Below are positions 14,934 to 22,355 of a stretch of 24,509 nucleotides of DNA, piece after piece. Location of the stretch: positions 1 through 24,509 of the forward strand of contig JBPYEZ010000007.1 of NCBI GenBank assembly GCA_051984395.1. Direction: 5' to 3'. The position numbers and the translations under genes are program-made. Every line of letters starts with the position of its first letter. The stretch's first letter is position 1. The notes beneath the pieces were generated by a model that searched no databases, was not told the DNA's origin, and worked only from the letters and a program-made list of their open reading frames with translations. This DNA is from AC-9 sp051984395 (lineage in GTDB: Bacteria; Actinomycetota; Acidimicrobiia; Acidimicrobiales; AC-9).

Positions 14934-15375
14934 GACCCGCACCACCTTCACCCGTGAGCTCCAGATCGACGCCCCCCGGGAGATCGTGTTCCCCTTCTTC
15001 ACCGACCCGGCCAAGATGGCGCGCTGGATGGGCATCGAGCACCGCCTCGACCCGGTGCCGGGAGGCGCCTTCCGCGTCGACATGAACGGTCGCAACGTGG
15101 CCGCCGGCCAGTTCGTCGAGGTCGACCCCCCGGCCCGAGTGGTCTTCACGTGGGGCTGGGAGGCGAGCGAGGAGATGCCGCCGGGGTCGTCCACCGTCGA
15201 CGTGCGCCTGAGCGCCGATGGCGACAAGACAATCGTGCATTTCGTCCATCGGGACCTCACGCCGGTGCAGGCCGAGCGCCACGGCGAGGGATGGGACCAT
15301 TTCCTCGCCCGGCTGGTCGTGGCCGCAGCCGGCGGCGACCCCGGACCCGATCCCTACCGCGACGCCTCGTCGTGA
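14920..15375 (+). CDS. SRPBCC / AHSA1-domain protein
   Basis: A 151-residue START-like, hydrophobic-pocket protein of the Activator-of-Hsp90-ATPase-1 group. It begins FTRELQIDAPREIVFPFFTDPAKMARWMG, and the conserved core GGAFRVDMNGRNVAAGQFVEVDPPARVVFTWGWE is plain, ending GWDHFLARL. Bacterial members are usually co-encoded with an ArsR regulator and are thought to bind small hydrophobic ligands. AGGAGGAG at 14908-14915 supports the ATG at 14920, so translation is probably coupled to the overlapping ArsR gene. No catalytic residues can be named. The second SRPBCC gene at 17700 is related in layout but carries an extra VOC domain. Confidence 0.9.
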   Translation: MPPSETRTTFTRELQIDAPREIVFPFFTDPAKMARWMGIEHRLDPVPGGAFRVDMNGRNVAAGQFVEVDPPARVVFTWGWEASEEMPPGSSTVDVRLSADGDKTIVHFVHRDLTPVQAERHGEGWDHFLARLVVAAAGGDPGPDPYRDASS

Positions 15376-15387
15376 CGACGACCCGGC

Positions 15388-15393
15388 TAGTTT
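15388..15393 (+). promoter_or_regulatory. Putative -10 box, leaderless start of the DUF2461 gene
   Basis: TAGTTT lies 8 nt before the GTG at 15402, the same geometry as at other genes here, and it supports this GTG over the in-frame GTG at 15372 that overlaps the SRPBCC stop. Confidence 0.4.
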
Positions 15394-15401
15394 CGTCAGA
15401 C

Positions 15402-16022
15402 GTGGCGTTCAGGGGGTGGCCGGCGGAGGCGATCGAGTTCTACGAGGGGCTCGAGGCGGACAACTCCAGGACCTACTGGCAGGCGCACAAGGCCGAGTAC
15501 GAGCAGCTCGTACGCGAGCCCATGCAGCAGCTGCTGGCCGAGCTGGCGCCGGAGTTCGGCGAGGGACGCATCTACCGCCCCTACCGCGACATTCGCTTCA
15601 GCCCCGACAAGTCGCCGTACAAGACGGCCATGGCCGCATCGCTCGACACTGGCGGCTACATCCAGCTCTCGGCCGACGGTCTGGGTGCCGGATGCGGGCT
15701 GTACATGCTGGACGCCGAGCAGCTGGACCGCTACCGCCGGGCGGTCGTCGACGACCGAAGCGGCGCCCAGCTGGCCTCGATCGTCACCGCCACGGCAAGA
15801 CGCGGGATCGAGGTGACTGCTCACGACACCCTCAAGACCGCCCCCAGGGGCTATCCGAAAGACCACCCCCGCGCCGAGCTGCTGCGCCACAAGGGCCTCG
15901 TGACGTGGAAGCAGTGGCCGGTCGGCGACTGGCTCGGCACCAGCAAGGCGAAGAAGCGGGTCGTCGACTTCTTGCGAGCCTCGGGGCCACTCAGGGACTG
16001 GCTGGCGACCCATGTGGCATGA
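15402..16022 (+). CDS. DUF2461 (TIGR02453) family protein
   Basis: A 206-residue protein of the DUF2461 family, widespread in bacteria and fungi without an established function. The family signature is complete: FRGWPAEAIEFYEGLEADNSRTYW at the N-terminus, then YRPYRDIRFSPDKSPYKTAMAA around 60-85, and GYPKDHPRAELLRHKGLVTWKQW near 150-172. Conserved Arg, Asp and Lys residues (YRDIRFS.DKSPYK) suggest a binding or catalytic site. I chose the GTG at 15402 because homologues begin at this point and a TAGTTT box precedes it; an in-frame GTG at 15372, overlapping the SRPBCC stop by four bases, would add ten residues and allow translational coupling. It could be a fifth member of the preceding cassette. 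Confidence 0.88.
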   Translation: MAFRGWPAEAIEFYEGLEADNSRTYWQAHKAEYEQLVREPMQQLLAELAPEFGEGRIYRPYRDIRFSPDKSPYKTAMAASLDTGGYIQLSADGLGAGCGLYMLDAEQLDRYRRAVVDDRSGAQLASIVTATARRGIEVTAHDTLKTAPRGYPKDHPRAELLRHKGLVTWKQWPVGDWLGTSKAKKRVVDFLRASGPLRDWLATHVA

Positions 16023-16027
16023 GTCGG

Positions 16028-16056
16028 TTGACGAACCAGAGATCCTCGCATACGTA
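16028..16056 (+). promoter_or_regulatory. Promoter of the VOC gene
   Basis: TTGACG at 16028-16033 and TACGTA at 16051-16056 are separated by exactly 17 nt, a good housekeeping-type arrangement. A leader of roughly 23 nt would follow, containing AGAGGAG at 16070-16076. Confidence 0.5.
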
Positions 16057-16085
16057 CATGACAACGGAGAGAGGAGATTGACACC

Positions 16086-16433
16086 ATGACCCAACCCGTC
16101 ATCCACTTCGAGGTCCTGGGCCAGGACGGCAAGGCGCTCCAGGACTACTACAGCTCACTGTTCGACTGGAAGATCAACTCCGACAACCCCATGAGCTACG
16201 GCATGGTCGAGCCGGGCAAGAACGGGATCGCCGGAGGTGTCGCCGGATCCCAGGATGGCAAGCCGGCGGTCACGTTCTACGTCGAGGTGCCCGATCTCCA
16301 GGCGGCGCTGGACAAGGCGGAGAAGCTCGGCGGCAAGGCCGCCATGCCGCCCATGGACGTGCCCGGCGGGCCCTCCATCGCCCAGTTCACCGATCCTGCC
16401 GGCAACCTGATCGGCCTGGTCAAGCAGATGTGA
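16086..16433 (+). CDS. VOC-superfamily (glyoxalase/bleomycin-resistance-like) protein
   Basis: A 115-residue single-module VOC protein. It starts PVIHFEVLGQDGKALQDYYSSLFDWKI, the first beta-alpha-beta unit, and ends FTDPAGNLIGLVKQM, the second. The alternating hydrophobic strand TFYVEVPDLQAALDKAEKLGG sits between. His7 is a possible metal ligand, but the usual terminal Glu is replaced within NLIGL, so metal binding is doubtful; members of this type are often described only as VOC family proteins. AGAGGAG 9 nt upstream fixes the ATG at 16086. It has its own promoter and a 63-bp gap from DUF2461. It converges on the DinB/SCP2-like gene. Confidence 0.9.
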   Translation: MTQPVIHFEVLGQDGKALQDYYSSLFDWKINSDNPMSYGMVEPGKNGIAGGVAGSQDGKPAVTFYVEVPDLQAALDKAEKLGGKAAMPPMDVPGGPSIAQFTDPAGNLIGLVKQM

Positions 16434-16448
16434 CTGGCCTGACGGTGC

Positions 16449-17249
16449 TCACGGCGTGATGGACAGGTTGTCGACCACCGCCCGGCCCAGGGACCCGTCG
16501 CCGGTGAAGGTGACCCTGCCCGAGGCGACGGCGTGGTCGGCCGTCCATCGCCCCGTGGCCAGACAGGCGTAGGCCTCGGGGTCGATCGTGATGCGCACCG
16601 TGGGGTCAGCCGGCGGCTCGGCCGGCCGGGCCCGGCCGTCGCTCATGGCCACGGCCACCCGGCTCGTGTGCAGATCGAGCACGACGGTGGTGCCGTCGGG
16701 AGGACCGACCCGCTTACCGACGACGTAGCCGAGCGACGAGACGAGCCGGCCGATCGCCGCCCTGGGGGCCGGTCCCTCCAGGTGGCCCGGTCGCCCGAGG
16801 GCACGCCGGATGTCCTGCTCGTGCGTCCAGCAGTCCATGATCCTGACGTCCATGAACGTGGCGTAGGGCACCATGCCCACCGGGCTCGGCGTGTCCGCCG
16901 CCAGCTCCTCGTCGGTCATGGCCTCGAGGGCGTCCACGCGAGTGGCGGTCACCTCCTCGAACTCGGCCAGGACCTTGTCCCCCGGTACCTGGCGGCGGGC
17001 GTCGACCCACGCCTCGTTGAGCTCGCCGATCTGGTTGTGAACGTGCGCCAGGCCGGCCGGAGCAGGGTCGGGCGACGGACGTCCGAGCAGCGCCGACTCG
17101 GTCCCGATCACGTGCGAGAGCTGGTCCCGCACGGTCCAACCGGGGCAGTCGGTCATCGTGTCCCACTGCGCGGAGCTCAGGCCCTCGCAGGCGGCGGCGG
17201 TCGATCGCCACACGTCGGCGAGCTGGTCGATGAACGGTCTGTCGGGCAT
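16449..17249 (-). CDS. Maleylpyruvate isomerase family mycothiol-dependent enzyme (TIGR03083), DinB + SCP2-like
   Basis: A 266-residue two-domain protein. Residues 1-150 are the DinB-type MDMPI_N domain, with WDTMTDCPGWTVRDQLSHVIGTE (candidate ligand His46) and MDCWTHEQDIRRALGRPGH (candidate ligand His143). Residues ~175-266 are the C-terminal SCP2-like/MDMPI_C domain, ending VTFTGDGSLGRAVVDNLSI. The family uses mycothiol as cofactor in its characterised member, maleylpyruvate isomerase; the substrate here is unknown, and no gentisate genes are nearby to support that reaction. The ATG at 17249 follows a GAGAAT box at 6 nt, with TTGTCA 18 nt further up, so the mRNA is probably leaderless. It is divergent from the ArsR gene at 17338, making joint control plausible. 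Confidence 0.87.
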   Translation of the reverse strand: MPDRPFIDQLADVWRSTAAACEGLSSAQWDTMTDCPGWTVRDQLSHVIGTESALLGRPSPDPAPAGLAHVHNQIGELNEAWVDARRQVPGDKVLAEFEEVTATRVDALEAMTDEELAADTPSPVGMVPYATFMDVRIMDCWTHEQDIRRALGRPGHLEGPAPRAAIGRLVSSLGYVVGKRVGPPDGTTVVLDLHTSRVAVAMSDGRARPAEPPADPTVRITIDPEAYACLATGRWTADHAVASGRVTFTGDGSLGRAVVDNLSITP

Positions 17250-17255
17250 GCCGGG

Positions 17256-17285
17256 ATTCTCGCCCCGCTCTCCGGCCGGTGACAA
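17256..17285 (-). promoter_or_regulatory. Promoter of the TIGR03083 gene
   Basis: On the minus strand TTGTCA (17285-17280) and GAGAAT (17261-17256) are 18 nt apart. The ATG follows the -10 by 6 nt, which implies a leaderless transcript. Confidence 0.5.
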
Positions 17286-17300
17286 CGGCGCTGCTTCCTC

Positions 17301-17328
17301 TTGACAACTATTCACTCGATCGTTAATT
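17301..17328 (+). promoter_or_regulatory. Promoter of the second ArsR cassette
   Basis: TTGACA at 17301-17306 is a perfect -35. TTAATT (17323-17328, 16-nt spacer) or TAATTA (17324-17329, 17-nt spacer) serves as -10 in an AT-rich patch that stands out from the surroundings. The GTG start at 17338 is only 8-9 nt further, so the message should begin at or near the start codon. The divergent promoter's -35 is 15 bp away, so one bound repressor could affect both. Confidence 0.6.
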
Positions 17329-17337
17329 ATCTGCGGC

Positions 17338-17703
17338 GTGGGCAGAGACCCGGACGAGAAGCTGGACCAGAAGCTGGACGAGGAGGTGGCGCCGCTCTTC
17401 CTGGCCCTGTCCGACCCCACCCGGCGCAGCGTCGTACGGCTGCTGGGCGGCGGTCCGCGACGAGCCGGGGAGCTCGCCGAAGCGGCCGCCATGTCGCCGG
17501 CGGCGATGAGCCGTCACCTGCGCCTGCTGCTCGAGGTCGGGATCGTCGCCGACGAGCGCCGCCCGGACGACGCCCGGGCGCGCGTCTTCCGCCTGCGCCC
17601 GGAATCGATCGTCCCCCTCCAGGCGTGGCTCGACCAGGTTCAGGCCCACTGGGACGAGCAGCTGCAGTCGTTCAAGCGACACGTCGAGAGGAGGCGACGA
17701 TGA
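17338..17703 (+). CDS. ArsR-family transcriptional regulator (non-metal type)
   Basis: A 121-residue winged-helix repressor, with FLALSDPTRRSVVRLLGGGPRRAGELAE at about 21-48, the recognition helix in MSPAAMSRHLRLLLEVGIV (52-70), and a wing with DDARARVFRLRP. It contains no cysteine, so it is not a classic metal sensor. The C-terminal helix LDQVQAHWDEQLQSFKRHVERRRR is strongly charged and is typical of the SRPBCC-linked group. The GTG start is placed directly downstream of a strong promoter. Its TGA overlaps the ATG of the SRPBCC-VOC gene (ATGA), showing tight coupling. It probably represses its own operon and perhaps the divergent TIGR03083 gene. It is a parallel to the regulator at 14607, with a different DNA-recognition helix. 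Confidence 0.92.
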   Translation: MGRDPDEKLDQKLDEEVAPLFLALSDPTRRSVVRLLGGGPRRAGELAEAAAMSPAAMSRHLRLLLEVGIVADERRPDDARARVFRLRPESIVPLQAWLDQVQAHWDEQLQSFKRHVERRRR

Positions 17704-18554
17704 CCGAGCCCAGATCGGTGTCGTCCGAGGTGGAGGTGGGTGTCGACGCGGACACGGCGTTCACCGCCTTCACCGAGGAGATGGACCTGTGGTGGGTGCG
17801 GGGACCCATCAACTTCTACGACGCCGCCCGCGCTGTGGCCCACCGGTGCGAGCACGGCGTCGGGGGCCGGCTGCTCGAGGTCTACGACGAGGAGACGGGC
17901 GAGGCCCTCGAGCTCGGGCGCATCACCGTGTGGGAGCCCGGTGCCCGTCTCGCCTGGCGAAGCTCGACCGATGACGTCGAGATCGACGTCAGCTTCGCCG
18001 GCTCCGCCGGCGGCACGACGGTGCGGGTGGACGCCCGCATCCCTGCCGGCGGCGAGGACCGTGGAGGAACGTCGTGGGTGCGGGTGGTCCCCCCGTGGTT
18101 CGGCGCCTGGTGCGCCAAGCGTGACACGGCGGCCCGCGAGCCACACGACCTGGCCCTTCTCGCCCTCGCCGTCTACTACGCCAAGCCGGCCACCGCCGCC
18201 CGCTGGCTCGCCACCACCTTCGGCTTCGAGGCGACGAATCCCCTCCCCGACGACGATGACGAGGCGTCGTGGATCGAGTTCCGGATCGGAGATTGCTCGT
18301 TGATGGTGTTCAGGGCCGACGGGGCGCTCCCCGACGCCTCCCCGACCACCCACATGCCGTGGGTGTACGTGGAGGACCTCGACGGCCATTTCGCCCACAC
18401 CCTGGAACAGGGAGCCACGATCGTCGAAGGCGTCTACCAGCACGGCTATCGCGCCTATGTGGCCGAGGACCTCGAGGGGCACCACTGGACGTTCGCCCAG
18501 GCCCGGCCCACGATGCTCGGCGAGGCTCGCCCGTCAGCGAGTCGACCGGGTTGA
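17700..18554 (+). CDS. SRPBCC (AHSA1)-VOC fusion protein
   Basis: A 284-residue protein joining two ligand-binding folds. Residues 1-145 are SRPBCC: SSEVEVGVDADTAFTAFTEEMDLWW, then GGRLLEVYDEETGEALELGRITVWEPGARLAWRSS. Residues ~155-275 are a VOC module: ARWLATTFGFEATNPLP, then WIEFRIGDCSLMVFRAD, MPWVYVEDLDGHFAHTLEQGATIVE and YVAEDLEGHHWTFAQARP, the PhnB-like ending. Such proteins may bind or modify hydrophobic small molecules; the ligand is unknown. The ATG at 17700 follows AGGAGG and overlaps the ArsR stop by four bases. A longer open frame upstream is a shadow of ArsR. Its last 21 bp overlap the end of alanine racemase on the opposite strand, which is unusual even in this compact region. 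Confidence 0.88.
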   Translation: MTEPRSVSSEVEVGVDADTAFTAFTEEMDLWWVRGPINFYDAARAVAHRCEHGVGGRLLEVYDEETGEALELGRITVWEPGARLAWRSSTDDVEIDVSFAGSAGGTTVRVDARIPAGGEDRGGTSWVRVVPPWFGAWCAKRDTAAREPHDLALLALAVYYAKPATAARWLATTFGFEATNPLPDDDDEASWIEFRIGDCSLMVFRADGALPDASPTTHMPWVYVEDLDGHFAHTLEQGATIVEGVYQHGYRAYVAEDLEGHHWTFAQARPTMLGEARPSASRPG

Positions 18555-19679
18555 GGGCCGGGGGATGCGCGCCGCGCGCGACGAGGTGGCGCACAGCACC
18601 TCGTGGGGAATGGTGCCTGCGGCGGCGGCGATCTCGTCGGCCCCGAGGTGGTTGCCGTCGAGGTCTCCGAGCAGGGCTGCCACGTCGCCCTTGGACACCG
18701 GGTCGCAGTCGGTCACGTCGACCATGATCTGGTCCATCGTGACCCGGCCGATGATCGGGCAGCGCCGCCCACCGATGAGCACGGTGTCGGTCCCCGCCCG
18801 CCACCGGTGGATGCCGTCGGCGTAGCCGACGGGCAGCGTGGCCACGCGCGTCGTCCGCGCCGCGGTCCAGGTCCGCCCGTAGCTGACGGTGTCGCCCGTG
18901 CTGATCTGCTTGACCTGGGTCACCTCGGCGAGCATGGTCAACGCTGTGCGCACGGGCACCTGGGTGTCGACCATCGGGTAGCCGTACATGGCGATGCCGA
19001 GGCGGACCAGGTCATGGTGGGTCTCGGGGAGGCGGAGGATGGCGCCGCTGTTGGCGGCGTGGATGAGCGCCTCCGGGGCGAGCTGGCGCAGCGGCTCCGC
19101 CCGCTCGAGGAACGCGGCGTGCTGGACCCGCGTGACGTCGAGGTCGGGACCCTCGGAGTCGGCGAAGTGGGTGAAGATGCCGGCGATCTCCACGTTGGCG
19201 CCAGCGGCCTGGAGGGCGCGCCGCAGCCGCTCGAGATCCGTCGCCTGGGCGCCGAGGCGGTTCATCCCGCTGTCGATCTTGACGTGCACCCGCGCTCGAC
19301 GCCCGGTCTCGGCGGCGGCGCGAGCGAGTGACTCGACCGACTCAGCGTCGAAGACCATCAGCTCGACCCCCGCCTCGAGCATCGCCGGATGGAACCGGTC
19401 GGGGGTGGCGCCGACGATCAGCACCGGGACGCCGAAGGGCACCGCCTGGAGGGCCTCGGCGGGCGACGAGACGCCGAGCCACGTCGCCCCACCCTCGAGC
19501 GCCGCCGCCGTGGCCAGCTCGTACCCGTGCCCGTAGCCATTGGCCTTGACCATGGCCATGAGGCCGACGCCAGGCGCCAGGGTCGCCTTGACCACGGCGA
19601 CGTTGTCGGAGATCGCCGCCGTGTCGACGTCCAGCCACTTCTGCGGGCTCTGCGTGTCGCTGCTAGGCGGTGGCGGCAA
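18534..19679 (-). CDS. alr: Alanine racemase
   Basis: A 381-residue fold-type III PLP enzyme that interconverts L- and D-alanine for peptidoglycan. The PLP lysine is Lys45 in MVKANGYGHG, and the opposing catalytic Tyr is Tyr267 in TVSYGRTW. Other signatures are IDSGMNRLG at 135-143, HAANSGA at 207-213, RLGIAMYGY near 226-234, and GRVTMDQIMVDVT. The only start in frame at the N-terminus is a TTG at 19679, inside the last codons of the AsnB-CofE-like gene (17-bp overlap, out of phase), so expression depends on translation of that gene. A weak start and close coupling suggest modest, matched production. The stop overlaps the convergent SRPBCC-VOC gene by 21 bp. The tail after residue 365 is short and basic. 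Confidence 0.95.
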   Translation of the reverse strand: MPPPPSSDTQSPQKWLDVDTAAISDNVAVVKATLAPGVGLMAMVKANGYGHGYELATAAALEGGATWLGVSSPAEALQAVPFGVPVLIVGATPDRFHPAMLEAGVELMVFDAESVESLARAAAETGRRARVHVKIDSGMNRLGAQATDLERLRRALQAAGANVEIAGIFTHFADSEGPDLDVTRVQHAAFLERAEPLRQLAPEALIHAANSGAILRLPETHHDLVRLGIAMYGYPMVDTQVPVRTALTMLAEVTQVKQISTGDTVSYGRTWTAARTTRVATLPVGYADGIHRWRAGTDTVLIGGRRCPIIGRVTMDQIMVDVTDCDPVSKGDVAALLGDLDGNHLGADEIAAAAGTIPHEVLCATSSRAARIPRPSTRSTR

Positions 19680-22329
19680 CCGGCGGCTCGTCCCCGTGGT
19701 CGGTGATCCGTCGTATGAACCCGAACGGAGTCTGCTCGGCGGACTGGCCCAGCGGATTGTCGGTGACGAGGCCGCACACCGTCTCGACGCTGGATCCGTC
19801 CGTGACGGCGAAGACCTCCGCCGTCAGGTCGTTGGCGTCGATCACGGCGACATCGACTCGTGCGCCGTACCGGTCGCTGAGCGCGGCGGCGATGCGGCGC
19901 GCCGCACCCTCACAATCGAGGGGAGCGGCCATCGCCCAGTGATCGAACGGCGGCAGGTTGGCGGCCGACGGTCCGTCGATGGCGTTCACGCGTGATCCCG
20001 CCACCCGGTAGAAGACACCCCGGCGGCCGAAGGGCCGGGTGATCCCGGCCGCCGCCGCCGCCAGCAGGATGCGCGGCAGGCCGACCTCGTCGATGGCGAG
20101 CTGCATCGTCGTGGGGTGCCCCAGACCGATGCCGATGGCCGTTCTGGTGACGAAGCGCGAGAGCGTCTTGGCTGCCGCGGTGCAGTGGATCTCGTCCACC
20201 GGACGGCCCCGGCCCTGGCTGATCGAGAGCGCCTTCTCGCTGATGACCACCAGGTCGCCGTCCCGGGGATCGCAACCCTGCTGTCGCAGCTGGTCCAGGC
20301 ATCCGACGAGGACATCGGTGAGGTCGTCCCCCCGATGGATCACGGGCGACCGCAGAGGGATGCGAGCGTAGGTGTCGCCGTTGCGGGTCATGAACAGGTG
20401 CCGGCGCGGGTTGGGGGTGGTCGATGCCAGGGCCTGCGCGTCGGCCGGATCGAGCTCGGCCCGGACCCGGGCGTCACCACGAACCGCGAACCCGGCTGCA
20501 TAGCTGTCGTCGTTCAGGCTCGTGGCCTGGTCGTCGATGAACACCCGCATCCAGACCTCGGCGTTGATCGCCCGCCAGAAGAACATGTTCTCCTCGCGTT
20601 CGCCGACACACGACTGCCGAAACGCCTCGGCTACGGCCGGACCGTTCCACCAGGGGCGCCCCGAGAAGCTCGGCGACCGCATGAGGCTCTGGAGGGCGGC
20701 CCGCTGTCGCCGGAACCAACGGAACTCTGGGGTGGTGAAGCCGATCTTCTTCCGGCGCCGGCGGATCTTGTCGGGGAGCACGGGGGCGAGCGCCTTGCGC
20801 AGCACGGCTCGATTCCAGCCGTGGTCGATGATCGCCTCCGTCGGGAGGCTGAGGATGTGCTCGACGAGCTCCTGGTCGAGGAAGGGCAGGCGCGCCTCGA
20901 GCGAGAAGGCCATGGAGATGCGGTCCTCGTAGCGCAGCAGCGGTGGGAGGCTGTAGGTCACGAAGTCCTGGAGCAGGCGCCTCTTGAGGTCGTTCGTGAC
21001 CCGCTCGTCGCGCGGGGGATCGTGTCGTCGCAGGAAGCTGGGCTGCAACAGGCCGGCCACGTCGACCCGATGCCGGCGGTCACGGAGGCGGCGTCGCATC
21101 AGCGGCACGACCAGATCTCGGGTGCGCCACGCCTCGCGGGCGAACCTGCCCCACTGCCGCTTGTGGGCGAGCTCCCGCAGGAAGACATAGGGATAGTGGG
21201 AGTAGCCGGCGAGCAGCTCGTCGCCCGCCTGGCCGTCGAGCACGACGGTGACGTCCTGGCGGGCGCGACGGATGACCATCCACATGGCGAACGGGGCGCT
21301 GCTCACCATGGGCTCCTCGACGTGCCAGACCCAGGCTTCGAGCTCCCCGATGAAGTCCGAGGCGGTGGGCTGCACCTGGGCGTTGTCGGCACCGGTGCGC
21401 TCGACGACCTCGGCGATGTAGTCCGACTCGTCGATGGGATCGCCGGGGAAGACGGCCGAGAACGTCTTCAGCCGATCTCCCATCGAGGTGGCGTCGGGCA
21501 CCCTCTCCCTCAGGAGCTTCGACATGACGCCGCAGATGGACGAGGAGTCGAGACCACCGCTGAGACAGATCCCCAGCGGGACGTCGGCGACGAGCCGACG
21601 CTCCACGGCGCGCTCGAAGACGGCCCGGAAGTCTTCCGGATCGGCCGAGCCCGACTCGGTCAGCCGAGGCGTCCAGTAGCTGGTCTCGGTGATGCCGGCG
21701 TCGTCGATGACTGCGAACGAAGCCGCCGGGACCTGGCGGACCCCCTGGAAGAACGTCGAGGTCGTGTGGTCGAACAACCCGTAGGCCAGGTAGTCGAACA
21801 TGGCCTGCTCGTTGACGGCCCGCTCGAAGCTCTGGTCCTGGAGGATCGCCTTGACCTCCGACGCGAAGAGCACCCGCTCCCCGTTGCGGGCGTAGAAGAG
21901 AGGCTTGATCCCGAAGTGGTCCCGGGCGAGCACGAGGCGGGGACGGCCGTTGCGCCGGTCCAGCAGCGCCAGGCCCCACATCCCGTTGAAGCGGGCGAAG
22001 CAGTCGGTTCCCCACTCCTGGTAGGCGTGGAGGACGACCTCGGTGTCGCAGTTGGTGCGAAAGGTGTGCCCCAGCGGCTCGAGCTCGGCCCGCAGCTCAC
22101 GAAAGTTGTAGACCTCGCCGTTGTAGACGATGTGCACCAGCCCGTCATCGGTCGCCATGGGCTGCTGCCCGTGCTCGATGTCGATGATGCTGAGACGGCG
22201 GAACCCGAGGCTGGCCTCGTCGGCTTCCAGATAGCCGTCGTCGTCAGGGCCGCGGTGGCGCTGGGCATCGGTCATCGCCTGCAGCAACTTGCCGTCGCGA
22301 GGCCCCCAGAAGCCACTGATCCCGCACAT
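19663..22329 (-). CDS. asnB: Asparagine synthase (glutamine-hydrolysing) fused to a CofE/F420:gamma-glutamyl-ligase-like domain
   Basis: An 888-residue fusion. Residues 1-215 are a class II glutamine amidotransferase with nucleophile Cys2 (MCGISGFWG), HRGPDD at 25-30, YNGEVYNFRELR at 69-80 and ARDHFGIKPLFY at 135-146. Residues ~230-600 are the AMP-forming synthetase with SGGLDSS at 257-263, VVLDGQAGDELLAGY at 362-376 and RISMAFSLEARLPFLD at 470-485. After a linker, 650-875 match the F420-0:glutamate ligase fold: ARIPLRSPVIHRGDDL, GDLVVISEKALSISQGR, GIGLGHPTTMQLAIDEVG, NAIDGPS, AVIDAND and TDNPLGQSAEQTPFG. Ordinary AsnB is about 610-650 residues. The cysteine fixes the ATG; TAGGCT stands 8 nt before it. 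It overlaps alr. The role may be amidation or ligation of a cell-wall or amino-acid substrate; asnB is only a family symbol. Confidence 0.9.
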   Translation of the reverse strand: MCGISGFWGPRDGKLLQAMTDAQRHRGPDDDGYLEADEASLGFRRLSIIDIEHGQQPMATDDGLVHIVYNGEVYNFRELRAELEPLGHTFRTNCDTEVVLHAYQEWGTDCFARFNGMWGLALLDRRNGRPRLVLARDHFGIKPLFYARNGERVLFASEVKAILQDQSFERAVNEQAMFDYLAYGLFDHTTSTFFQGVRQVPAASFAVIDDAGITETSYWTPRLTESGSADPEDFRAVFERAVERRLVADVPLGICLSGGLDSSSICGVMSKLLRERVPDATSMGDRLKTFSAVFPGDPIDESDYIAEVVERTGADNAQVQPTASDFIGELEAWVWHVEEPMVSSAPFAMWMVIRRARQDVTVVLDGQAGDELLAGYSHYPYVFLRELAHKRQWGRFAREAWRTRDLVVPLMRRRLRDRRHRVDVAGLLQPSFLRRHDPPRDERVTNDLKRRLLQDFVTYSLPPLLRYEDRISMAFSLEARLPFLDQELVEHILSLPTEAIIDHGWNRAVLRKALAPVLPDKIRRRRKKIGFTTPEFRWFRRQRAALQSLMRSPSFSGRPWWNGPAVAEAFRQSCVGEREENMFFWRAINAEVWMRVFIDDQATSLNDDSYAAGFAVRGDARVRAELDPADAQALASTTPNPRRHLFMTRNGDTYARIPLRSPVIHRGDDLTDVLVGCLDQLRQQGCDPRDGDLVVISEKALSISQGRGRPVDEIHCTAAAKTLSRFVTRTAIGIGLGHPTTMQLAIDEVGLPRILLAAAAAGITRPFGRRGVFYRVAGSRVNAIDGPSAANLPPFDHWAMAAPLDCEGAARRIAAALSDRYGARVDVAVIDANDLTAEVFAVTDGSSVETVCGLVTDNPLGQSAEQTPFGFIRRITDHGDEPPVAATA

Positions 22330-22337
22330 GCTCCGGC

Positions 22338-22343
22338 AGCCTA
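22338..22343 (-). promoter_or_regulatory. Putative -10 box of the AsnB-CofE-like gene
   Basis: Reads TAGGCT on the minus strand, 8 nt before the ATG at 22329, within the last codons of the VOC frame and the short gap. It would allow a leaderless transcript of asnB-alr independent of the VOC gene. A GGAG in the same gap is too close to the ATG for good ribosome-site spacing. Confidence 0.38.
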
Positions 22344-22355
22344 CCCTTCCGGCGC

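Noticed and set aside
15372..15401. Upstream GTG overlapping the SRPBCC stop as the DUF2461 start
   Set aside because: Possible by translational coupling, but homologues start at FRG-W/F-P and the TAGTTT box favours 15402; kept as an alternative in the entry.
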